64,000 nt of DNA from Weissella uvarum (lineage in GTDB: Bacteria; Bacillota; Bacilli; Lactobacillales; Lactobacillaceae). Both the position numbers and the translations under genes were made by a program. The DNA lies in NCBI RefSeq assembly GCF_016908785.1, contig NZ_JAFBEO010000004.1:80929-144928 (forward strand). Direction: 5' to 3'. The notes beneath the pieces were generated by a model, which was not told the origin of the DNA, did no database searches, and saw only the letters and a list, made by a program, of their open reading frames with translations. Shown here piece by piece: positions 56,028 through 64,000 of this stretch (the stretch's first letter is position 1; each line of letters begins with the position of its first letter).

Positions 56028-56061
56028 AAAAAAGACATAACTTCGGTTATGTCTTTTTTTA
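56028..56061 (+). terminator. Terminator after cdsA
   Basis: A perfect 14-bp stem with a TTCG tetraloop and a seven-T run. Confidence 0.94.
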
Positions 56062-56168
56062 AACTCTAATTTTTTTTAAAGGAGTCCGTTAAGCAGGCTC
56101 GAATAGTTTAAACTGAAAAGTAAGCAATTTTAGATATTATCAATTAAACGTAAGAAGTGGAGAAAAGA

Positions 56169-57425
56169 ATGCAGACATTAATCACGTTTATCCTTGTCTT
56201 TGGTGTGATTGTCATTGTGCATGAATTTGGGCATTTTTATTTTGCAAAAAAAGCCGGAGTGCGTGTACGTGAATTTGCAATTGGCATGGGGCCAAAATTA
56301 TTTCAGATGCAACATAACAAAACGACCTATACTTTAAGAATTTTACCGGTCGGTGGTTATGTGCGCATGGCAAGTCGAGCTGAAGCAGAAGAAATTCCGT
56401 TACAAGCCGGGATGACAATTACCATCGGTATGGTCGATGGGGTAGTCGAACAACTTAACTTGTCCGATCAAGTTGAGATAATTGGTGGTCGAGCTTTTAC
56501 AATTAATGATTTTGATTTAGTGGATGCCTTGTTTATTGAAGGCTATTTCGATGGTGACGACACCCTATCACGCTTACCAGTTGATCATGATGCCACGCTG
56601 ATTGAGTCAGATGGAACTGAAGTGATGATTGCACCACGTGATACGCAGCTAGAATCAGCAAAATTATGGCAACGGGCTTTAATTAATTTTGCGGGTCCTT
56701 TCAATAATTTTTTGTTAACGTTGGTATTGTTCGTTGGTGTGGCTTTTGCCCTACCTGGGGTGACAACGACAACTTTAAATCATGTGCAAAAAGATTCAGC
56801 GGCAATGCAGGCAGGTTTAAAGTCAGGCGATCAGATTAAGGCGATTGACGGGAAACAAATTAGTTCTTGGCAAGCAATGCAAACAGCGGTACAAGGTTCA
56901 TCTGATAAAACTTTGGCTTTAGCGTATGTACGTGACGGAAAACAAATGGAGACCAAAGTACATCCAGCGGTTAAAAAAATCCAAGGGCAACAAGTACGCC
57001 AGTTGGGAGTTACGCCAGAATTGACCAAGGCGCCACTGGCTCGTTTGAATTATGCTTGGCAAGTAACTAAACAATCAGCAACGCAGATTTTGCGTGCTAT
57101 TATCAATTTGTTCCAGAGTTTCTCTTTGAATAAGCTAGGGGGACCTGTTGCAATTTATAAAAATACTGAAGAAGTTAGTTCTTATGGTTTGATTAGTATC
57201 ATTAGCTTTACAGCGATGTTGTCGATTAATTTAGGAATGATGAATTTGTTGCCAATTCCAGCGCTAGATGGTGGAAAGTTGTTGATGAACTTAATTGAAG
57301 CAATCTTTAGACGGCCTATTTCACAAAAAGTTGAAATGGGTGTTACTGTTGCGGGAGCTGCCATTTTAGTGGTTTTGATGATTGCGGTCACTGGAAATGA
57401 CCTATTCCGTTATTTTATAAAGTAG
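56169..57425 (+). CDS. rseP: Site-2 protease RseP
   Basis: Intramembrane zinc protease for regulated proteolysis of membrane proteins, 418 residues. HEFGH at 18-22 gives the metal ligands, and LLPIPALDGGKLL gives the third. A PDZ domain lies near 190-270 with LKSGDQIKAIDG. ATG 56169 follows GGAG; the frame start at GTG 56157 lies next to that site. It is followed by proS. Confidence 0.94.
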   Translation: MQTLITFILVFGVIVIVHEFGHFYFAKKAGVRVREFAIGMGPKLFQMQHNKTTYTLRILPVGGYVRMASRAEAEEIPLQAGMTITIGMVDGVVEQLNLSDQVEIIGGRAFTINDFDLVDALFIEGYFDGDDTLSRLPVDHDATLIESDGTEVMIAPRDTQLESAKLWQRALINFAGPFNNFLLTLVLFVGVAFALPGVTTTTLNHVQKDSAAMQAGLKSGDQIKAIDGKQISSWQAMQTAVQGSSDKTLALAYVRDGKQMETKVHPAVKKIQGQQVRQLGVTPELTKAPLARLNYAWQVTKQSATQILRAIINLFQSFSLNKLGGPVAIYKNTEEVSSYGLISIISFTAMLSINLGMMNLLPIPALDGGKLLMNLIEAIFRRPISQKVEMGVTVAGAAILVVLMIAVTGNDLFRYFIK

Positions 57426-57433
57426 CTTAGTTT

Positions 57434-57464
57434 GGGCGAAGTGTGCATAATGCTTCGTCCTTTT
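57434..57464 (+). terminator. Probable terminator after rseP
   Basis: GGGCGAAG pairs with CTTCGTCC (one G-U pair) around an 11-base loop, then TTTT. Weak T tract. Confidence 0.55.
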
Positions 57465-57542
57465 AACTAATTTATGCATTTTTTAGCGAATATGGTAAGA
57501 TATCTAAAAGAGTGAGTGGATGTGTGCAAAGATGTGCCATGA

Positions 57543-59285
<1,743 letters not shown>

Positions 59286-59296
59286 AAATAATTAAG

Positions 59297-59323
59297 CCTA
59301 AGGCACAAACCTTGGGTTTTTTT
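59297..59323 (+). terminator. Terminator between proS and polC
   Basis: CCTAAGG pairs with CCTTGGG (one T-G pair), six-base loop, seven-T run. Confidence 0.75.
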
Positions 59324-59379
59324 ATTTGGCACTTAACTAGTATAATGAACGATGTCAGAAAAATATTGGAGGGAAATCG

Positions 59380-62300
59380 ATGGCTTTATCAGCACAAGAA
59401 CAATTTCAAGTTCTCTTACAACAATTGAACTATGAAAATATGCCACAGAGTTTCCAAGGTGCCACGCTAGAAAAACTAATTGTCCATAAGAAATCACGAG
59501 TGTGGCAATTTAATTTTTCGTTTACCGCGTTACCACCAGTCAGCGACTTTGCTGATTTAATTAATCGAATGCAAACCAGCTTCTCAGCGATTGCGCAGAC
59601 AACATTTCAAGTCACGCTAGCCAACCAACCAGATTTGCCACAAGTTGCAAACTATTGGTCTTGGGTACTTCAGCAGTGTCAACAGCATTCTGGCGCTTTT
59701 CAAAGTGCTTTTTCACAAGTGATGCCACAAGTTGAACAAGATCGTTTGGTATTGGTATTTGAAAATGAAGCATGGGCAAACTATGCCCGTCAAACGGGGA
59801 TGCCCCTAATTAATCAGGCCTATCATCAACTAGGGCTCACTTATGATTTGCCTGTTGAAATTGAGGTTGATCAACAAAAAGCAGCCGAATCAGAAGCTCA
59901 GATGGCGATGGATCGCGCGCAACAAGAACAACAGATGGCTGAGCAAGCAAAAGCTCAGTTAGAGCAGGCACAACAAACCCGTAAACAAAATAACAATGCT
60001 AAAGCGCCTAAAGCTAATTCTGATCGCGCATTAGGTCGGAAAATTGGTGCGGATGTGGCTCCAACACCAATGATTGAAATTGAAGATGAAGAACGTTCAG
60101 TTGTTGTTGAAGGATATATCTTCTCGTCTGAAGTTCGCGAATTAAAATCTGGACGACAGTTAATTACGATGAAAGTGACTGACTATACCAGCTCGTTCAT
60201 TTTGAAGAAGTTTTCACGTGATGAAAGTGATGAAGCATTCTTTGAAAAACTAAAGGTCGGTACTTGGATTAAAGCACGCGGACCTATTCAGCAAGATGAT
60301 TTCGTGCGAGATTTGACCATGAATGCTTATGATATCGAACTTATCCATCATGAGAATCGTCAAGAGTTGTATCAGGGGGATCAAAAGCGGGTTGAATTGC
60401 ATACACACTCATTAATGTCGACAATGGATGCGACCAATAGTATTGGTGATTTTGTTAAACAAGCTGCTGAATGGGGGATGGATGCAATTGCCATCACAGA
60501 TACTGCCGGTGCGCAAGGCTTCCCAGAAGCAGCATCTTCAGCAGCTAAGTATGGCCTCAAAATGATTTATGGGGTTGAGGTCAATTTGGTGGAAGATGGA
60601 GACCCGATTGTTTTAAATCCGCAACATCGTTTGTTAGACGGTGCCGAGTATGTTGTATTCGATATTGAGACAACCGGTTTGTCGGCTGCTTATGATCGAA
60701 TCATTGAACTTTCAGCGGTTAAAATGCAAAAAGGTAATGTAATCGCCGAGTTTTCTGAATTTATTGATCCTGGTTTCTCGTTGAGTGAAACAACTGTTAA
60801 TTTGACATCAATTACTGATGCAGACGTACAGGGGTCGAAATCTGAAGAGCAAGTGTTAAAAGAGTTCCGTGAATTCTATGGGGATGATATTTTAGTTGGC
60901 CATAATGTGACTTTTGACGTGGATTTTGTGAATGAAGCTTATAATCGCCATGGGATGGAGATTATTGAAAACCCAGTTATTGATACATTGCCATTGGCGC
61001 GCTTTTTGTATCCAAATATGCGTTCGTATCGTCTGAATACGTTAGCCAAGCATTTTAATGTTAATTTGGAACATCACCACCGGGCGATTTATGATGCGGA
61101 GACGACAGGACACCTGAACCAAATTTTCTTAGCACAAGCTAATGAAGAATATGGTATCGAGTATGCTGATCAATTAAATGATCATATGACAGATAATGAT
61201 GCATGGCGGCATGGACGTCCGAATAAAGCAGTATTGCTTGTTCAACATCAACAAGGCGTTAAAAATCTGTACAAGCTGATTTCAGCATCAAACACGGATT
61301 ATTTTTATCGTGTGCCACGAGTACCTAAATCCCTATTGACAAAATATCGGGATGGGTTACTTGTTGGAACAGGTGATACATCAGGTGAATTCTGGGAAGC
61401 TTTGATGCAAAAAGGTGTGGCTGAAGCAACCCGTAAAGCTAAAGATTATGATTACATCGAAATTCATCCTTCTGCAAATTATGAAGCAGCGATTGAAGGA
61501 GAATTGATTCAAGATGAGGCACGTTTGCGCGAATTAATGCAACAAGCAGTTGAGATTGGTAAGAAATTAGATAAACCGGTCGTTGTAACTGGGGATGTGC
61601 ATTATTTGAATCCAGAGGATGCTATCTATCGTAAGGTTTTGATTAGCTCACAAGGTGGAGCCAACCCATTAAATCGTTATAGTTTGCCGGATTTGCATTT
61701 CCGGACTACACAAGAGGTGCTGGATGATTTTGCCTGGATGGGTGAAGAACAAGCTAAAGAACTGGTCATTGATAATCCTCATAAAATTGTGGATATGATT
61801 GATGATGTTGAAGCGATTAAAACCGGGAACTATCCGCCAAATATGCCGACTGCGGAGGAAGAAATTCGTCAGCGTACTTATGATACAGCGCATAAAATGT
61901 ATGGTAACCCATTACCACTTATGATTGAGGCTCGAATTGAACAAGAACTTAAATCAATCATTTCAAACGGGTTCTCGGTTATTTACTTAGTTGCGCAACG
62001 TTTGGTTGCTAAATCGAATAAAGACGGGTATCTGGTTGGTTCACGTGGATCAGTTGGTTCTTCACTGGTTGCCCTTTTGATTGGAGTGACTGAAGTAAAT
62101 GCTTTAGCACCGCATTATCGCAGTCAAAATGGTGATTATGTAGAATTTGTTGATCCTCGTCAGTATGAATCAGGTTACGATGTTCCTGAGAAAATGAGCC
62201 CAATTGATGGTACAAAATTAATGGGCGATGGCCATAATATTCCTTTCGAAACTTTCTTGGGCTTTAAAGGAAATAAGGTTCCTGATATTGATTTGAACTT

Positions 62301-63702
62301 TTCAGGGGACTATCAACCATATGCACATAACTACATGAAATCACTATTCGGTGAAAACAATGTATTTCGTGCGGGAACGATTGCGACTGTGGCAGATAAG
62401 ACGGCTTATGGATATGCTAAAGCCTATGAACGTGAAAACGAATTACACTTACGTGGTGCTGAAGTTGATCGCCTGGCAGCTGGAGCAACTGGAGTTAAAA
62501 GAACAACTGGACAGCATCCGGCTGGTATTTTGATTGTTCCGGATGACATGGAAATTTATGATTTTACGCCAATTCAATATCCGGCGGATGATATGAGTGC
62601 CACTTGGAAGACCACTCATTTTGATTTCCATTCCATTCACGATAATATTTTGAAAATGGATATTTTGGGGCATGATGATCCAACGATGATTCGTGCTTTG
62701 CAAGATATGTCGGGAATTGATCCACATACTATTCCGATGGATGATCCGGGTGTGATGAGTCTCTTCTCTTCTCCAGAAGTGTTAGGCGTAACAGAAGAGC
62801 AGATTATGTCAAAGACTGGTACATTAGGTGTGCCAGAATTTGGAACTGCTTTCGTTCGAGGCATGCTAGAAGAGACACATCCGAAGAACTATTCAGAACT
62901 ACTACAGATTTCTGGTTTATCACACGGAACTGATGTTTGGCGTGGTAATGCGGATGAACTGATTAAAGATGGTGTCGCTGATATTGGAACCGTTATTGGA
63001 ACGCGTGACAAAATCATGACCGACTTAATTAATTACGGTGTTCAACCCGAATCAGCTTTCCAAATTATGGAAAAGGTCCGTAAAGGTAAGGGAATTTCAG
63101 AAGAGTATCAAGCAGAAATGCGTGAAGCGGGTGTACCAGAGTGGTATATCGAATCATGTTTTAAGATTAAGTATATGTTCCCACGGGCCCATGCTGCAGC
63201 CTATGTCTTGATGGCTTTGCGAATTGCTTATTATAAGGTTTATTTCCCAATGCTATATTACTGTGCATATTTCTCAGTCCGTGCGACAAACTTTGATATT
63301 GTTGCAATGTCACGTGGCTTGAATTCTACTAAGTCGAAAATCCAAGAAATTAAGCAGCAGGGAAATGATGCCTCAGCTAAGGATAAGGATTTGTTGACGG
63401 TTTTGGAATTAGCCAATGAAGCCTTAGAACGTGGTATTGATTTTGGCATGGTTGATTTATATAAGTCAGATTCAGAACAATGGATTATTGAAGGCAATAC
63501 GTTAATAGCACCATTTAACTCAGTCCCAGGGCTAGGCGATAATGTTGCAAAACGGATTGTTGCTGCTCGTGCTGAAGGGGAATTCTTATCTAAAGAAGAT
63601 CTTGCTGAGCGCGGTGGTGTTTCAAAATCATTGATGGATTTCTTTGAGGAAAATGGGGTTCTTGACGGAATGCCTGATGAAAATCAATTAGCTTTGTTTT
63701 AA
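59380..63702 (+). CDS. polC: DNA polymerase III alpha subunit PolC
   Basis: Main replicative polymerase of low-GC Gram-positives, 1440 residues. Order: N-terminal domain, an acidic Gln-rich linker (about 165-215), OB fold, PHP domain split by the exonuclease (H341 and H343 in [12 protein letters not shown]), the 3'-5' proofreading exonuclease with D428 and E430 in FDIETTGL, then the palm with D969 and D971 in [11 protein letters not shown]. The C-terminal zinc or tau-binding tail ends in [10 protein letters not shown]. It sits before an rRNA operon with a terminator between. Confidence 0.97.
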   Translation: MALSAQEQFQVLLQQLNYENMPQSFQGATLEKLIVHKKSRVWQFNFSFTALPPVSDFADLINRMQTSFSAIAQTTFQVTLANQPDLPQVANYWSWVLQQCQQHSGAFQSAFSQVMPQVEQDRLVLVFENEAWANYARQTGMPLINQAYHQLGLTYDLPVEIEVDQQKAAESEAQMAMDRAQQEQQMAEQAKAQLEQAQQTRKQNNNAKAPKANSDRALGRKIGADVAPTPMIEIEDEERSVVVEGYIFSSEVRELKSGRQLITMKVTDYTSSFILKKFSRDESDEAFFEKLKVGTWIKARGPIQQDDFVRDLTMNAYDIELIHHENRQELYQGDQKRVELHTHSLMSTMDATNSIGDFVKQAAEWGMDAIAITDTAGAQGFPEAASSAAKYGLKMIYGVEVNLVEDGDPIVLNPQHRLLDGAEYVVFDIETTGLSAAYDRIIELSAVKMQKGNVIAEFSEFIDPGFSLSETTVNLTSITDADVQGSKSEEQVLKEFREFYGDDILVGHNVTFDVDFVNEAYNRHGMEIIENPVIDTLPLARFLYPNMRSYRLNTLAKHFNVNLEHHHRAIYDAETTGHLNQIFLAQANEEYGIEYADQLNDHMTDNDAWRHGRPNKAVLLVQHQQGVKNLYKLISASNTDYFYRVPRVPKSLLTKYRDGLLVGTGDTSGEFWEALMQKGVAEATRKAKDYDYIEIHPSANYEAAIEGELIQDEARLRELMQQAVEIGKKLDKPVVVTGDVHYLNPEDAIYRKVLISSQGGANPLNRYSLPDLHFRTTQEVLDDFAWMGEEQAKELVIDNPHKIVDMIDDVEAIKTGNYPPNMPTAEEEIRQRTYDTAHKMYGNPLPLMIEARIEQELKSIISNGFSVIYLVAQRLVAKSNKDGYLVGSRGSVGSSLVALLIGVTEVNALAPHYRSQNGDYVEFVDPRQYESGYDVPEKMSPIDGTKLMGDGHNIPFETFLGFKGNKVPDIDLNFSGDYQPYAHNYMKSLFGENNVFRAGTIATVADKTAYGYAKAYERENELHLRGAEVDRLAAGATGVKRTTGQHPAGILIVPDDMEIYDFTPIQYPADDMSATWKTTHFDFHSIHDNILKMDILGHDDPTMIRALQDMSGIDPHTIPMDDPGVMSLFSSPEVLGVTEEQIMSKTGTLGVPEFGTAFVRGMLEETHPKNYSELLQISGLSHGTDVWRGNADELIKDGVADIGTVIGTRDKIMTDLINYGVQPESAFQIMEKVRKGKGISEEYQAEMREAGVPEWYIESCFKIKYMFPRAHAAAYVLMALRIAYYKVYFPMLYYCAYFSVRATNFDIVAMSRGLNSTKSKIQEIKQQGNDASAKDKDLLTVLELANEALERGIDFGMVDLYKSDSEQWIIEGNTLIAPFNSVPGLGDNVAKRIVAARAEGEFLSKEDLAERGGVSKSLMDFFEENGVLDGMPDENQLALF

Positions 63703-63706
63703 TGAA

Positions 63707-63732
63707 AAGTCGGTCAATGACCGGCTTTTTTA
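63707..63732 (+). terminator. Terminator after polC
   Basis: AAGTCGGTC pairs with GACCGGCTT (one T-G pair) around AAT, ending in six Ts. Confidence 0.82.
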
Positions 63733-63763
63733 TTGTTCAGGAAAAAATACTAAATTTAAGTTG

Positions 63764-63792
63764 TTGACGAACGTTCGCTTTAGGGGTATATT
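63764..63792 (+). promoter_or_regulatory. rRNA operon promoter P1
   Basis: -35 TTGACG (63764-63769), -10 TATATT (63787-63792), spacer 17. The palindrome CGAACGTTCG (63768-63777) lies at the end of the -35. Confidence 0.8.
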
Positions 63793-63840
63793 ATTAACTG
63801 TTGTTAAGGCGTAGCCGGAACGACGCAAATAAAATTGTTG

Positions 63841-63869
63841 TTGACAATTACAATTAACTTCTGTATTAT
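63841..63869 (+). promoter_or_regulatory. rRNA operon promoter P2
   Basis: -35 TTGACA (63841-63846), -10 TATTAT (63864-63869), spacer 17. It lies 77 bases after P1; tandem promoters are normal for rRNA operons. Confidence 0.85.
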
Positions 63870-63875
63870 TTATCA

Positions 63876-64000
63876 AGTTGGTTGCGAAAGAAAAGCAACA
63901 ACGATGTAGATCATTGAAAACTGAATATCGTTTCGATATTAACAAATGTGTAGGGTCACCAACATAGTTGGTGCAAAACATTTGCGAAGTCAATTCGCTA
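63876..64000 (+). other. Pre-16S leader, cut by the window end
   Basis: After P2 the sequence GTAGATCATTGAAAACTGAATA resembles the boxA-type antitermination leader of Firmicutes rRNA operons, followed by a TATCG-TTTCGATA hairpin region. No 16S start is reached, so the gene lies just beyond base 64000. No protein gene is supported here. Confidence 0.65.

Noticed and set aside
63730..63993. Minus-strand frame of 87 codons
   Set aside because: It covers the rRNA promoters and leader; composition is not protein-like.

Overview
The window is a stretch of chromosome from a lactic acid bacterium of the Lactobacillaceae. The gene set fits a Weissella- or Leuconostoc-like heterofermenter, but the genus is an inference. 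Supporting points are the moderately AT-rich sequence, AGGAGG-type ribosome sites, extended -10 promoters (TGnTATAAT), PolC and GdpP, PepV, Mbl with a DUF2969 protein and RodA, and a lactonase-family 6-phosphogluconolactonase. The cdsA-rseP interval also lacks dxr, as expected for a mevalonate-pathway organism. I see no prophage, insertion sequence, CRISPR array or plasmid gene. Genes are densely packed and separated by clear intrinsic terminators.

Layout. 1-8300: alanine racemase (5' end missing), a MazF-type toxin with no antitoxin beside it, the RNA-polymerase factor HelD, TrpRS, a Ppx/GppA phosphatase, NAD(P)HX dehydratase and dipeptidase PepV. 8460-12690: an apparent six-gene operon of a secreted DUF1002 protein, a catalytic-only biotin ligase, BioY, a guanylate-kinase-like protein, a serine-rich membrane-anchored protein and a two-TM protein. 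12750-23690: a polar amino-acid ABC operon, 6-phosphogluconolactonase and a YczE-type membrane protein (both on the minus strand), then a complete opp peptide ABC operon. 23780-27870: gdpP-rplI-dnaB. 27930-34870: transporters, an MDR-type dehydrogenase, YbaN, orphan IspE, an SseB protein, ferredoxin-NADP reductase and GpmA. 34990-39600: a bacterial tyrosine kinase module (CpsC, CpsD, CpsB), DedA and MurF. 39740-43000: mbl-DUF2969-rodA and a divergent P5CR-like protein. 43010-46050: a single tRNA-Glu, a HAD phosphatase and nagA-nagR. 46060-48870: rpsD with a structured leader, and ezrA. 48960-52440: pbuG divergent from purA-hpt. 52440-63700: an unknown polytopic membrane protein, a HAD phosphatase, uppS-cdsA, then rseP, proS and polC. 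63700-64000: tandem rRNA promoters and the start of a pre-16S leader; the 16S gene itself must lie just beyond the window.

How it fits together. Cell-envelope growth is prominent (Alr, MurF, UppS, CdsA, Mbl/RodA, EzrA, RseP). Purine metabolism is linked by CGAAC-core PurR-like boxes in the pbuG/purA region. A longer version of that box, an identical 14-mer, also lies upstream of the amino-acid and peptide ABC operons, which suggests a shared regulator. Peptide use is covered by Opp import and PepV. The nagA-nagR pair appears autoregulated through a dre-like operator placed between its own -35 and -10.

No wholly new multi-gene system is evident. The best leads are the shared 14-mer operator, the structured leader of the amino-acid ABC operon, two binding proteins that lack the lipobox cysteine, the orphan MazF and IspE, and the DUF1002/biotin/kinase-like/serine-rich operon.
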